The translations under genes and the position numbers were made by a program. Positions 53,416 through 63,100 of a DNA stretch of 64,000 bases are shown one piece after another (position 1 is the stretch's first letter; each line of letters opens with the position of its first letter). The notes beneath the pieces are model-generated. The model searched no databases. It was not told where the DNA came from and saw only the letters and a list, made by a program, of their open reading frames with translations. The stretch covers positions 868,001 to 932,000 of the forward strand of contig NZ_OBQF01000001.1 of NCBI RefSeq assembly GCF_900220995.1. The letters run 5' to 3'. The DNA comes from Salinicoccus kekensis (GTDB lineage: Bacteria; Bacillota; Bacilli; Staphylococcales; Salinicoccaceae).

Positions 53416-54552
53416 TGGGATATCCAGTTTGACTACTGAGATCACCTGGCTCACGGCTTTTTCCAGATTGAAGCGGGTGGCTTCGGCATCCATCGCTTCT
53501 TTTAAGGATATCGGTGTCCGTTGGATGGAAAAGATCGCATCGAGATGGTTTTCGGTCAATGTATAGGCATCTTCAGTCAGACTGCCGCCGAACGCGATGA
53601 CGGGTACACCATGCTTCTTCGCCGCTTCCGCAAGCCCTGACGGGACCTTACCCATTGCGGTTTGAGCATCCAACCTGCCTTCCCCTGTGATGACAAGGTC
53701 CGCATCTTTGATTTCAGTCTCCAGATCAAGCAGGTCGATCACCAGCCGGATTCCGGGTTCGAGCCGGGCATCCAGATATCCATAGAAAGCAGCGCCCAGT
53801 CCGCCGGCGGCACCGCCGCCTTCGACGGATGAGATGTCGATGCCCTTTTCAAGTGTCTTATCCGCATAATGCTTCAGTGCATCATCCAGCCTTGGCAGCA
53901 TGGCCTCTTCTGCACCTTTTTGCGGTCCGAACACGTATGTCGCACCATCCGGTCCGTATAGGACATTATTCACATCACAAGCCACACGGAAGTCGCAGTC
54001 ATCATATTCAGCCGCTTCTTCCGTCTTGATGATCTGCTGGATATCCTTTAATCCTCCGCCGCCGGGTTCGATAGGCGCACCGTCCTGATTCAGGAAGCGG
54101 TAGCCCATCGCCTGCAGCATCCCTACACCGCCGTCATTGGTCGCACTGCCGCCGAGCCCGATGATGAAAGTTCTTGCACCTTCACTATACGCATGACGGA
54201 TCAGTTCCCCGACACCGTAAGTCGTCGCCCGCCATGGATCGAGCGTGTTTTCCGCGAGCAACGTCAAACCGCACGCTTCTGCGATTTCAATGACGGCGAG
54301 ATTTTCTTTATTCACAAAGCCGTAACGGGCATTGACTTTACCCCCGAGCGGCCCGGTGACTTCTCTTGATCTGATTTCCCCGCCGAGACCGTCAATAAGC
54401 GCATCGATCGTGCCCTCACCGCCGTCCGCCATGGGGAAAGTGCGGACATCTGCATCTTCAAATATGGCTTTTACCCCTTTTCTCACGGCCTCGTTCGCCT
54501 CAGGCGATGACAGGCTCCCTTTGAAAGAGTCCATGGCTGCAATAACCTTCAT
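53413..54552 (-). CDS. glxK: Glycerate kinase (GarK/GlxK family)
   Basis: 379 residues. MDSFKGSLSSPEANEAVRKG, FPMADGGEGTIDAL, FIIGLGGSATNDGGVGMLQAMG and GGGAAGGLGAAF mark the family. It phosphorylates D-glycerate to 2-phosphoglycerate. No tartronate or glycerate import genes adjoin it; the D-serine dehydratase gene on the same strand is 274 bp upstream, separated by array 3. Confidence 0.95.
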   Translation of the reverse strand: MKVIAAMDSFKGSLSSPEANEAVRKGVKAIFEDADVRTFPMADGGEGTIDALIDGLGGEIRSREVTGPLGGKVNARYGFVNKENLAVIEIAEACGLTLLAENTLDPWRATTYGVGELIRHAYSEGARTFIIGLGGSATNDGGVGMLQAMGYRFLNQDGAPIEPGGGGLKDIQQIIKTEEAAEYDDCDFRVACDVNNVLYGPDGATYVFGPQKGAEEAMLPRLDDALKHYADKTLEKGIDISSVEGGGAAGGLGAAFYGYLDARLEPGIRLVIDLLDLETEIKDADLVITGEGRLDAQTAMGKVPSGLAEAAKKHGVPVIAFGGSLTEDAYTLTENHLDAIFSIQRTPISLKEAMDAEATRFNLEKAVSQVISVVKLDIP

Positions 54553-54577
54553 TTGATCCCCTCCCCTGCTTTAATTT

Positions 54578-54816
54578 CCGGACAACACCCTAAAATATTC
54601 AGGTTCCTTCCGTTTTTTTCTGAAAAACCTGACAGAGCGTCATCAACTTCAACATCCATCCGGATATTGAGCATTATTCCGGACAGTCGCGCTTCATCCT
54701 GCGGCTCCTTCCGTTTTTCTCATCAGAATCCGGACAGAACGAGGATAACACCGGCCTCTGTCTGTTTTCACCAACTTAATCCAGACAGATTCAGCCTCCC
54801 GCAAACATCCATCCGG
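54578..54816. repeat. Tandem array 3: five 51-bp units of alternating inverted arms
   Basis: Arm CGGACAG (variants CTGACAG, CAGACAG) starts at 54579, 54629, 54680, 54731 and 54782. The opposite arm CCTTCCG (variants CCATCCG, CTGTCTG) starts at 54606, 54656, 54707, 54758 and 54809. Spacing is 50-51 bp throughout. The unit with CTGTCTG/CAGACAG pairs perfectly over 7 bp, showing compensatory change in both arms. Between the glycerate kinase start and the end of dsdA; no gene is visible in it. Confidence 0.8.
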
Positions 54817-54826
54817 AAAACCTCAA

Positions 54827-56110
54827 TCACTCATCCCCGAGCAGCGCCTGCCCCTCTTCATAATCCTTCCGCCAAACTTCATCCGGGACCATGTCACCGC
54901 CGGTCGACCACACGAGGTGTGTGCCGGGGGTCATGTCCGGGTCTTTCTGCTGAAGCTTGTAGGCACCGGGCATCCCGGAGAGTGCGGAGGGTTCGAGTTT
55001 CATCCCCTCTTCATCCCGCAGCTTGGCTAGAAGCTTCAACAGCGCCTCGTCTTCCACGGTGTAAAATCCGTAAATCATGTCTCCGACCGTCTTCCCGATG
55101 AACTTCGATGCCCGTCCGACGGCAAGACCGTCCGCAATCGTCACGTTATCCAGCCCGATATCACGCACGGAAATTTCATCGTGGCGCCCACTCATCACAC
55201 CGAGCAGCATGCACGGCGAATGTGTGGGCTCGGCGAACACCGGATGGACGGCATCACCGAAGACCGTCTTCAGCCCGAATGTGATGCCGCCGGGCGCCCC
55301 GCCGACCCCGCACGGGAGATATACGTACAATGGCTTGTCTCTATTCACTTCAATACCCACTTCTTCGAGCTGCGCCTTCAACCTGAGCGCGCTCACCGCA
55401 TACCCGAGGAACAACGTGACCGAGTCTTCATCATCGACGAAATAAAAATCATCACGCCGCATAGCCTCTTCCCTGCCGACTTCCACCGCACGGCTGTAGT
55501 CGTCCATATGCTCAATGACGTCCACTCCGTACTCCCGGAGCATCGCCTTCTTCCACGCTTTGGCATCGGCGGACATATGGATCTCCACTTTAAAGCCGAG
55601 CTTTGCGCTCATAATGCCGATGCTGAGGCCCAGGTTGCCCGTCGAGGCGCAGACGATCGTATGATGTGAAAATAATTCCCTGAACTTATCCGAGGCGAAC
55701 TGTGCATAATCCAAATCCTCATCGATCAGTCCATCTGCCAGCGCAAGATCCTCGGCATGCTTCAATACTTCATATATGCCGCCGCGGGCCTTCACCGATC
55801 CTGAAATGGGCAGTATATCATCCCGTTTTATATACAGGCTGCCATCCAGGGCAGTACCGTACACACCATCCAGATGACGCTCCATCCGCTCGAGCCGCAT
55901 GACCGGTGATTCGATTATCCCCTTCTGCCCACTCGTTTCAGGGAACAGTCTTTCAATGAGCGGGGCGAATTTCGAAAGCCTTTCTTCCGCCGCCCGGATA
56001 TCGTCCATAGTGAAGGCACCGTCTTCCATCACTTCATGATGCTTATACCCATCGTTTTTCCAGAAGACTTCCTCCGCTGCTTTCAAACGTCCCAAAACCT
56101 CTTCATTCAT
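54827..56110 (-). CDS. dsdA: D-serine ammonia-lyase (dehydratase)
   Basis: 427 residues, fold type II PLP enzyme. PLP lysine in ISGSVKARGGIYEVL; phosphate-binding loop around STGNLGLSIG, plus the GVGGAPGGITFGLK segment; HLVWSTGGDMVP at the C-terminus. Converts D-serine to pyruvate and ammonia, a detoxification and nutrition function. Single gene. Confidence 0.93.
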   Translation of the reverse strand: MNEEVLGRLKAAEEVFWKNDGYKHHEVMEDGAFTMDDIRAAEERLSKFAPLIERLFPETSGQKGIIESPVMRLERMERHLDGVYGTALDGSLYIKRDDILPISGSVKARGGIYEVLKHAEDLALADGLIDEDLDYAQFASDKFRELFSHHTIVCASTGNLGLSIGIMSAKLGFKVEIHMSADAKAWKKAMLREYGVDVIEHMDDYSRAVEVGREEAMRRDDFYFVDDEDSVTLFLGYAVSALRLKAQLEEVGIEVNRDKPLYVYLPCGVGGAPGGITFGLKTVFGDAVHPVFAEPTHSPCMLLGVMSGRHDEISVRDIGLDNVTIADGLAVGRASKFIGKTVGDMIYGFYTVEDEALLKLLAKLRDEEGMKLEPSALSGMPGAYKLQQKDPDMTPGTHLVWSTGGDMVPDEVWRKDYEEGQALLGDE

Positions 56111-56129
56111 CTTATCCCCTCCGAAATTA

Positions 56130-56162
56130 AAAAAGAGCAGACTTTTCGTCTGCCCTTAATTT
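56130..56162 (-). terminator. Terminator after the DUF6176-like gene
   Basis: GGGCAGAC-GAAAA-GTCTGCTC followed by six T on the minus strand. Confidence 0.85.
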
Positions 56163-56178
56163 ATCACTATTCGAATTT

Positions 56179-56535
56179 CTAGTCAGCACTTTCCATCGCT
56201 TTTCTCACGCGGTACGGAATCATCGTGACAGCCGCCGTCATATCTTCAGGACGGAATGTCTTATCGATGCATTCATCAAAGAACTCGATATGCTTTTCAT
56301 CGATCTTCGGTGCGCTCGGGCCATCATCGTCGGCCGCCCGTTCGTCCTGGACACTGTACCAATACAGGTACTCGACATTATTGAACGCTTCACGGAATAT
56401 CGTCTCGACATACATCCGCTCACCTTCGAGGTTCAACAGCACGTCATCCATGTTTTCGTGAATGTAGTTGATCCACTCATCCACGCGTCTGCTTTTTCCT
56501 TCTTTTACACGAAATTTTGTGAGTTCCACTCTCAT
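56179..56535 (-). CDS. DUF6176-like protein
   Basis: About 118 residues from the ATG at 56535 (AGAGGTG 6 nt upstream; the GTG 9 bp earlier is inside the site). The pattern MRVELTKFRVKEGKSRRVDE, EGERMYVETIFREAF and YWYSVQ resembles the small DUF6176 proteins, a dimeric alpha-beta barrel-like fold. Function unknown. Confidence 0.65.
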   Translation of the reverse strand: MRVELTKFRVKEGKSRRVDEWINYIHENMDDVLLNLEGERMYVETIFREAFNNVEYLYWYSVQDERAADDDGPSAPKIDEKHIEFFDECIDKTFRPEDMTAAVTMIPYRVRKAMESAD

Positions 56536-56667
56536 CGACTTCACCTCTTAAGTAACTGTTCAACTAAACATCATTTCGCTCAAATTAAAGTCACACCGGC
56601 CACTGTTGAAGTTTTGACTCGTGAGCCATCTTTAAATATGTAATAATATAATAAAAAGGATGTTTAT

Positions 56668-57222
56668 ATGAAATTAATTTTAGCTTCATCTTCACCCCGG
56701 AGGAGATATCTCCTGAACCAGGTCAACATAAAATTTGAGCTGCGGGAACAGCTGACAGACGAATCAAGAGTAACGATAACAGAACCTGTGGAAAAAGTAA
56801 AGACCCTGGCGGCGATAAAATCGCATAGCACCGAGCTTTCGGACTCCGAAGTCATACTGACTGCGGACACCGTCGTTGCAAAGGACGGCGTCATATATGA
56901 AAAGCCGGAGAATAAAGCCCACGCCCGTGAGATGATCAGGGAATTGAGCAGCGGCACCCATCAGGTGTACACCGGCTGCATGCTGCGCTCCCTTCATAAG
57001 GAAGAATTCATCCTCTCCAAAACAGACGTGGTATTTTATGATTTAACCGATGAGGAAATTGAAAATCACTTACAGCATGAAGACTATATGGACAAAGCAG
57101 GAGCATACGGCATCCAGAGCCACGGCGCCCTGCTCGTCAAGGAGATACACGGCGACTATAATACCGTCGTCGGTCTGCCGCTCGCAGAAGTCGTGCGCGC
57201 ACTGCAGAATTGGCAGGAGTGA
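56668..57222 (+). CDS. maf: Maf family nucleotide pyrophosphatase
   Basis: 184 residues: LILASSSPRRRYLLNQ, ILTADTVVAKDGVIYEKP, GTHQVYTGC and YGIQSHGALLVKEIHGDYNTVVGLPL are the Maf signatures. Hydrolyses modified or canonical dTTP/UTP. Its stop codon is immediately adjacent to that of the convergent HD hydrolase gene. Confidence 0.95.
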   Translation: MKLILASSSPRRRYLLNQVNIKFELREQLTDESRVTITEPVEKVKTLAAIKSHSTELSDSEVILTADTVVAKDGVIYEKPENKAHAREMIRELSSGTHQVYTGCMLRSLHKEEFILSKTDVVFYDLTDEEIENHLQHEDYMDKAGAYGIQSHGALLVKEIHGDYNTVVGLPLAEVVRALQNWQE

Positions 57223-57867
57223 TCACCGCTCACCCTGCCATTCAGCATGGAACTGTTCAAGGTAATCTTCCATGAACCTATGGCGCGCTTCAGCCAATTC
57301 CTTCGCTGCATCCGTATGCATCAGGTCCTTCAGTTTCAACAGCTTTTCATGGAAATGATTGATCATCGTATTTTCTTCACGGTATTCCTCGAGCGTCATC
57401 CCCTCCCTCGCCCCGGCTTCAGGATTATGGATTTCATGATTTTTGGCACCGCCGAAGATGAAAGTCCGAGCTATACCGATGGCGCCCAGCGCATCGAGCC
57501 TGTCCGCATCCTGGACGACCGCATCCTCGATGCTTTTTACCTCAAAGGCATTATTCCCGCCTTTGAAGGACACCGCCTGCATGGCATAGAGTATACGCTC
57601 GACGGCCGCCTCCTCAATTGAAAAGCTCCTCAGGTAATGCCTTGTGTCTTCCACCACATGCTCGCCTCCGTTCAGCTTTTCATCTATCGTGTCATGGAGC
57701 AGGCTCGCCACCCTGATGATGAACTCATCCCCGCCTGCCTGTTTCTGGATGCGCATCGCATTCCTGTACACCCTCATTACATGATGAAAGTCATGGCCCG
57801 TTGAATCCTCCGCATGAAAGTCTCTGACATAGTCTACAACCGAATTGATGATTTCTTCCTGATTCAT
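57223..57867 (-). CDS. HD domain phosphohydrolase (YedJ-like)
   Basis: About 214 residues from the ATG at 57867 (AGGGG 6 nt upstream). HD motifs: GHDFHHVMRVYRNA, ASLLHDTIDEKL, and the YedJ-type core VVQDADRLDALGAIGIARTF and GGAKNHEIHNPE. A metal-dependent phosphohydrolase whose substrate is not known. Confidence 0.9.
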   Translation of the reverse strand: MNQEEIINSVVDYVRDFHAEDSTGHDFHHVMRVYRNAMRIQKQAGGDEFIIRVASLLHDTIDEKLNGGEHVVEDTRHYLRSFSIEEAAVERILYAMQAVSFKGGNNAFEVKSIEDAVVQDADRLDALGAIGIARTFIFGGAKNHEIHNPEAGAREGMTLEEYREENTMINHFHEKLLKLKDLMHTDAAKELAEARHRFMEDYLEQFHAEWQGER

Positions 57868-57909
57868 TTCCATCCCCTGCCGATCCTTTGAATTTTAAAC
57901 CTCTTAAAA

Positions 57910-57945
57910 TTGAAAATACCACACCCTGAAGGTGTGGTAAAGTTT
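57910..57945. terminator. Terminator after the YceI gene
   Basis: ACCACACC-CTGAA-GGTGTGGT; on the minus strand the arms are followed by ATTTTCAATTTT. Confidence 0.75.
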
Positions 57946-57953
57946 CTGACTGA

Positions 57954-58484
57954 TTATTTTTCTTCCCTGAACTGTAGTTCAAGGTCGACTTTGACCTCTT
58001 TACTTACAAGGACGCCGCCTGTTTCAAGTGACTGGTTCCAAGTCAGGCCGTAATCTTCACGGTTGATTGAAAATGAACCTTCGAAACCGTAAACCGTGTC
58101 ACCGCTCATCGGGTCGGTGCCCTGGCCGTTATATTCCATGACGACCGTTTCTTCTTTAGTCGTGCCTCTGATCGTCAGATCGCCTGTCACTTTGAATGTA
58201 TTTCCGGACTTTTCGATATTCGTTGAAGTGAAAGTGATCTCAGGATGATTTTCAGCATCGAAGAAATCTTCCGACTGCAGGTGGCCGTCACGGTCGCCGA
58301 CGCCTGTGTTGATCGTTCCCGGTTTTGCCGTCGCCTTAAGGCTCGCATTTTCGAAGTCTTCGATTGAATCCGCTTCGATTTCTATGGAATACTCTTCAAA
58401 AGTGCCCTTCACTTTGGTCACCATCATGTGTTTCACTGAAAACTCGACTTCTGAGTGGAAATTATCTGCTACAAATTTAGTCAT
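57954..58484 (-). CDS. YceI family lipid-binding protein, cytosolic form
   Basis: 176 residues from the ATG at 58484 (GGAGG upstream), a lipocalin-like barrel: SEVEFSVKHMMVTKVKGTFEEY, DRDGHLQSEDFFDAENHPEITF, GDLTIRGTTKEE and FSINREDYGLTWNQSLETGGV. Family members bind polyisoprenoids; this one has no signal peptide. Upstream is a GTTAC...GTAAC repeat near 58550-58570 of unclear meaning. Confidence 0.92.
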   Translation of the reverse strand: MTKFVADNFHSEVEFSVKHMMVTKVKGTFEEYSIEIEADSIEDFENASLKATAKPGTINTGVGDRDGHLQSEDFFDAENHPEITFTSTNIEKSGNTFKVTGDLTIRGTTKEETVVMEYNGQGTDPMSGDTVYGFEGSFSINREDYGLTWNQSLETGGVLVSKEVKVDLELQFREEK

Positions 58485-58596
58485 TATTAAAACCTCCGGT
58501 ATATTCATGTTTATTTTTTAACATGTATTTATAATATACCACTCGGTTACAAAAAGCAAGTAACAAACTTAATAAATCTCAAATTCTAGATATTTT

Positions 58597-60291
58597 TTAT
58601 TGATTCCGGCTCAGTTCATTGAAGAACCTTATGATTTCATTGTTCATATCATCAATGTTTTCGGTGTGCATATACTGATGACCTTCATTTTCGTAAGCGA
58701 CGAAATCCACATCTTTACCTTTCCGCTTCATCCTGCCGTACATTTGATCCGACTCGCTGTAAGGCACCCTCACGTCGTGCTTCGAGTGGAAGATTCTGAG
58801 CGGTGCCTGTATATTGCCGGCGTTCTCAAGCGGCGCCGTCGCTTCAAAGAAATCATCATGTGTGCCGATGAAGCCGTACTCATGGGAGCGCAGCTGCCTG
58901 CGCCATTTCGACGTGTTCTGAAGCAGCGTCCTCAAATGCGATATGCCGACGATATCGACAGCACCTTTCCACAACTCCGGATACTGTGTGACGGCCATCA
59001 GTGTCATGAAGCCGCCGTAGCTCCGGCCCATGATGAATACCTGCTCAGGATCCGCATTGCGGGAGGTGATCAGATGTTCTCTCAAATATATGATGTCATC
59101 GAGCGCATCCAGCCGCTTCAGCTGATCATCGAGGCCGATGTAGAATTTGTGGTACCCCGTGCTCCCGCGGATGTTCGGCACGGCAATCTGATATCCTGCC
59201 CCGTAAAGTTTATAATACAGCTCATTGAACTCGGGCCGCGCCTGCGATTCCGGCCCGCCGTGTATATGAATCACGGTTTTGACATTCTCACCCGTCTGTC
59301 TATAAAGATAATATGGGACATCCAATGCATCGAATGATACATAGGTACCCGTTTCAGTCATGATTTCAGTGTCTGCCGGGCTGTTGCCGAACAGCTTTTC
59401 AGATCTGCCCGTCCCGATGTGATAATTATAGGCACGGTGGGGTTCGGCCTTGCTCGAGTAAAGTATATATAAATGATCTTTCTCTTTTTTCAACGAGTGG
59501 ATGACACCGTCACCCGGAAACTCAAGCGGCTTCAAGGCGTCTGTGTCGATATCATACTCATACAATGTTGAAAACCCGTTCTCATTCAGTGTCAGATAAG
59601 CCGTGCGGCCTGCCAGTATGAAATGCTCTATGTTCCATTTGAAATCAGAGAGCCTCTTGTAGTCCCAATTTTCCTTGTTCAAAGAATAAAGGTTTAAATA
59701 GCCGTTTTTAAAGTCGCTGACGAATACAGCTTCATCCTCGTCCAGGGAGTTGTAATTTTTGAATCTGCCTTCCGGGAAAGGCAGTGGCTCCATCCCGGCA
59801 TTTTCAATATCATAAATATAAAACTTTGAATCGATGTTTGTGGCATCCTGGCTGAGCAGCAGCTGGCCGTCCCGGAATTTGGAGATGATTTTGGTCGGCT
59901 TCCGGAATACATTGAGGATACGGCTCCGCCCTTCCAAATCCGTCATGCACAGCTCAAACTCGCTCTTCTCCTGATGATTTCTGAAGTACAGTATATGCCC
60001 GTCCATATATGTGCCGTAATAATGATAATGGTCCGGGGCCGCTGTAAGCTCGAAATCATTATCTGCGAGTTTGAACTGTTCACGTTCATTCCCGTTGTAA
60101 TCCGTCGAAATCATCAAACGGTCATTGACGAACCAGTAATTTTTGACGTTCTGCATCTCATGCGTCACCTGCTCTGTTGAACCGTCTGCAAGATTGTATC
60201 TATGCAGCTCACGCTTTCCCGTCTCGTCGCTGATGTAGTATAAAAAGCCTTCTTTCAGTTTCATGTCCAAGTACTTTATAAAATTGGTCAT
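58597..60291 (-). CDS. S9 (prolyl oligopeptidase) family peptidase
   Basis: 564 residues. N-terminal beta-propeller (about 1-310), then alpha/beta hydrolase with nucleophile in IMGRSYGGF (near 420), Asp in HDVRVPYSES (near 507) and His in NEGHQYM (near 537). An intracellular acylaminoacyl- or dipeptidyl-type peptidase; no signal peptide. AGGATGAGG precedes the ATG. Confidence 0.92.
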   Translation of the reverse strand: MTNFIKYLDMKLKEGFLYYISDETGKRELHRYNLADGSTEQVTHEMQNVKNYWFVNDRLMISTDYNGNEREQFKLADNDFELTAAPDHYHYYGTYMDGHILYFRNHQEKSEFELCMTDLEGRSRILNVFRKPTKIISKFRDGQLLLSQDATNIDSKFYIYDIENAGMEPLPFPEGRFKNYNSLDEDEAVFVSDFKNGYLNLYSLNKENWDYKRLSDFKWNIEHFILAGRTAYLTLNENGFSTLYEYDIDTDALKPLEFPGDGVIHSLKKEKDHLYILYSSKAEPHRAYNYHIGTGRSEKLFGNSPADTEIMTETGTYVSFDALDVPYYLYRQTGENVKTVIHIHGGPESQARPEFNELYYKLYGAGYQIAVPNIRGSTGYHKFYIGLDDQLKRLDALDDIIYLREHLITSRNADPEQVFIMGRSYGGFMTLMAVTQYPELWKGAVDIVGISHLRTLLQNTSKWRRQLRSHEYGFIGTHDDFFEATAPLENAGNIQAPLRIFHSKHDVRVPYSESDQMYGRMKRKGKDVDFVAYENEGHQYMHTENIDDMNNEIIRFFNELSRNQ

Positions 60292-60325
60292 GTCCTCATC
60301 CTTTCCAACGTCACTTAATACAAAA

Positions 60326-60366
60326 ATACCCTAAACCTCCCGAGTTGGAAAGGTTTAGGGTATTTT
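60326..60366. terminator. Bidirectional-type terminator
   Basis: AATACCCTAAACCT and AGGTTTAGGGTATT arms with A and T runs. It lies downstream of the Usp-like gene, which ends at 60368. Confidence 0.85.
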
Positions 60367-60367
60367 A

Positions 60368-60982
60368 TCAGAAATCCTCCACTATGCCTTCTGTAATTTT
60401 GCGTTCAATGAGCCTGTTGCCGACATATATATAAATGACACCTGTTTCAAAATCAGTGTAATTCGATTTGTAATATACAGCTTCATAATCATAGTCATTA
60501 TTGATATTATCGACAATCCTGTATGCACCGTCGATCTTTTTGAGGAATACTCTCTTACCGGATGCGTATTCGAAGAAGTCATTATCCACAGCCAGATTGA
60601 ACGGTACAAAAGACAAATAGGTCTCAGGCATTTTGCTCAATATATAGCTGGACAGCGATCCCTGCAGTATCAAATCCATCAGTTGTTCCCTGTCTTCACC
60701 GATGATCAAATGATCCGTTTTCTTCTTCTGGGCATATTGAACCGCTTTTTCAAATGCATGCTTGGGTGAGGATTCGATGATATCCAGAGTACAATTCAGT
60801 TCTTCCGCACGGTTTTTAATCAGTTGGAAGTCCACTTCTTTGTTGTACTTCAACTCTTGAGAACTGATATCAACAATCAGGATATTAAGGGCATCATCAT
60901 CATGTACCAGCTCCAGGGCATGTTTGATCATGCTTTCACCTTGAATACCGTATTCAATAACAATTGTAACGTTTTTACCCAT
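60368..60982 (-). CDS. Universal-stress-like (UspA fold) protein with C-terminal extension
   Basis: 204 residues from the ATG at 60982 (AGAGGAGA upstream). Residues 1-125 show a Usp-like nucleotide fold (GKNVTIVIEYGIQGESMIKH, DALNILIVDIS, KKKTDHLIIGEDREQ). The usual GxxGSxxxxV ATP loop appears degraded to LQGSLSSYIL. The last 60 residues (YRIVDNINNDYDYEAVYY, TGVIYIYVGNRLIERKI) form an extra domain I do not recognise. Function unknown. Confidence 0.6.
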   Translation of the reverse strand: MGKNVTIVIEYGIQGESMIKHALELVHDDDALNILIVDISSQELKYNKEVDFQLIKNRAEELNCTLDIIESSPKHAFEKAVQYAQKKKTDHLIIGEDREQLMDLILQGSLSSYILSKMPETYLSFVPFNLAVDNDFFEYASGKRVFLKKIDGAYRIVDNINNDYDYEAVYYKSNYTDFETGVIYIYVGNRLIERKITEGIVEDF

Positions 60983-61062
60983 AACCAATCTCCTCTGATC
61001 CATAGATATGATATAGGATGATTATAACATCTTGTCACACAATTGTTACATATTATTTGAAT

Positions 61063-61971
61063 TTATTTGTGGTAGCTTACAGCAATCCGCGCACCGACTT
61101 CAGCGTTGTTCTTTACAAGCCTGATGTTCGTCTCAAGGCTTTTGCCTTCCGTCGACTCCACGACTTTGCTGAGGAGGAAAGGTGTTGAATCTTTACCGTG
61201 TATGCCTTTCTCCCCGGCTTCCCGTACAGCCTCATTGATGACACCGTCGATGTAGTCCTTATCCATCGCATCCTCTTCCAGGATCGGATTCGCCACGACG
61301 ATGCCGCCTTCAAGACCCAGTTCATATTTGACCCTGGCGATGTCTGCGATTTCTTCCACCGTCTCACTCACCGCGTTCAGCTTGATCCCGCTTTCGCGTG
61401 TGAAGAATGCAGGCAGTTCATCCGTCTGATAGCCGATGACAGGCACACCTTTCGTCTCAAGGTATTCCATCGTCTTATCCAGATCCAGAATCGATTTCGC
61501 ACCGGCGCAGATCACTACAACATCAGTTTGTGCAAGTTCTTCCAGGTCTGCAGAGATGTCCATCGTTTCCTCGACACCGCGGTGCACCCCGCCGATGCCG
61601 CCTGTGACGAAGAAGCGTATGCCCGCCATTTCCGCACAGATCATTGTCGATGCCACCGTCGTCGCACCCAGCTGCTTCGTTGCGACCACCTGGGCCATGT
61701 CACGTCTTGATACTTTGGCGACATCTTCTGTATTGGCCATGGTTTCCAGTTCCTCATCGGTCAGGCCGATTTTGATCATGCCGTCGATGATGGCGATTGT
61801 TGCCGGCACGGCACCATTGTCACGTACAATCTGCTCGACTTCTTTGGCCATCTCCACGTTTTGAGGGTAAGGCATGCCATGTGAGATGATTGTGGACTCC
61901 AGAGCCACTACGGGTTTATTTTCATCGAGTGCTTTCTGCACCTCTTCTGTAATGCTTAAGTATTGTTTCAT
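61063..61971 (-). CDS. psuG: Pseudouridine-5'-phosphate glycosidase
   Basis: 302 residues: [65 protein letters not shown] and [15 protein letters not shown]. Cleaves pseudouridine 5'-phosphate to uracil and ribose 5-phosphate. Its start overlaps the kinase stop by 4 bp, so the two steps of the pathway are translationally coupled. Confidence 0.96.
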   Translation of the reverse strand: MKQYLSITEEVQKALDENKPVVALESTIISHGMPYPQNVEMAKEVEQIVRDNGAVPATIAIIDGMIKIGLTDEELETMANTEDVAKVSRRDMAQVVATKQLGATTVASTMICAEMAGIRFFVTGGIGGVHRGVEETMDISADLEELAQTDVVVICAGAKSILDLDKTMEYLETKGVPVIGYQTDELPAFFTRESGIKLNAVSETVEEIADIARVKYELGLEGGIVVANPILEEDAMDKDYIDGVINEAVREAGEKGIHGKDSTPFLLSKVVESTEGKSLETNIRLVKNNAEVGARIAVSYHK

Positions 61972-63062
61972 TTGATTTCCTCCAGATTTTTGATTAATTG
62001 ATGTTCATCCAAGTCCTGTCTGACCGTATAGCTGGTCTCTATCGTTTTCCTGCTGTTGATCATGCCGAGTCTGATCGTGTCTTCCATATCCATACCCTTT
62101 AACCAGCCGTAAATCACGGCAGCAGAGAAAGAATCACCCGCTCCGGTCACATCCACGACATCCGCAGAAGCTTCTATTTCATACACAGCAGACTCACCCC
62201 CGGAACTGTATACAAGGGACTTGGAACCATTCGTGACGATGACATGCTCCACACCTACTGCATTCCATCTGCCTGCAGCATCACGCAGATCTTCCTCATT
62301 CCGGATGACGATGTCAAAATAAGCTTCCGTCTCATCCCGGTTCACGATCATCCAGTCCACTGCATGGAGATTATGCGGCATATTTTTCATTTTCGGTCCC
62401 GATACCGGTATCAGGACGACTTTTATTCCGTACTTTTCCGCATAAGAACATAAAAATTCAAGCGAAGCCTTCGGGATGTTCAAGTCCGCGACGATGCACC
62501 TGGCACGTTTCAGTATATATGTGTTCTGTATGAGCAATTCCGGTGTCAGCTCATCGTAGACCGCCATATCCGCAAAGCCATACTCCATCTCTCCGGATCC
62601 GCTGATTAATGCAGTATAGGACCCGGTGCTTTTATTACCGATCTGATGGACATAATCAAGATTGATGAAAGGTGCACTGAGCGACTTGATGGTCTCCCAT
62701 TCGCTGTCCACGCCGCATGCAGTGATCAGTGTGACATCCTGGGAAAGACGCCCGAGGTTCTCACTGATGTTCCTTGCCACCCCGCCGACAGACTTTGTCG
62801 ACTCGATCGGATTCGAAGTCCCATGGATCAGATTCTCTTTGACATAGAATTTCCGGTCGACGTTGGCTGCACCGATGCAGACGATCGGATACTCATCATT
62901 CAGTACGTAAGCCTTGCCCTGCACATATTCCTTCTTGATCAGCCCCGATATGATGTTCGCAACTGCCGAGCGTGAGAGCCCGACCTTCTCCGCAAGTTCC
63001 TGCTGAGAGATGAAGGGATTCTCTTTTATATTATCGAGCACCATCTGCTCTTTCTGGTTCAT
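61968..63062 (-). CDS. psuK: Pseudouridine kinase (PfkB) with N-terminal HTH
   Basis: About 364 residues. The first 55 form a winged helix-turn-helix ([39 protein letters not shown]); a PfkB kinase follows, with [15 protein letters not shown] and the catalytic [19 protein letters not shown]. It phosphorylates pseudouridine at O5'. The fused HTH suggests it also regulates its own operon, and a dyad lies just upstream. GGAGGTGG precedes two adjacent ATGs. Confidence 0.93.
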   Translation of the reverse strand: MNQKEQMVLDNIKENPFISQQELAEKVGLSRSAVANIISGLIKKEYVQGKAYVLNDEYPIVCIGAANVDRKFYVKENLIHGTSNPIESTKSVGGVARNISENLGRLSQDVTLITACGVDSEWETIKSLSAPFINLDYVHQIGNKSTGSYTALISGSGEMEYGFADMAVYDELTPELLIQNTYILKRARCIVADLNIPKASLEFLCSYAEKYGIKVVLIPVSGPKMKNMPHNLHAVDWMIVNRDETEAYFDIVIRNEEDLRDAAGRWNAVGVEHVIVTNGSKSLVYSSGGESAVYEIEASADVVDVTGAGDSFSAAVIYGWLKGMDMEDTIRLGMINSRKTIETSYTVRQDLDEHQLIKNLEEIK

Positions 63063-63081
63063 CATTCCACCTCCAAAACAT

Positions 63082-63100
63082 TTGTTTTAGTTTCAAACAA
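63082..63100. promoter_or_regulatory. Operator-like dyad upstream of psuK-psuG
   Basis: TTGTTT-N7-AAACAA, directly upstream of the ribosome site and overlapping the AACAATTGTTT palindrome that continues to about 63104. A candidate site for the HTH part of PsuK. Confidence 0.5.
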
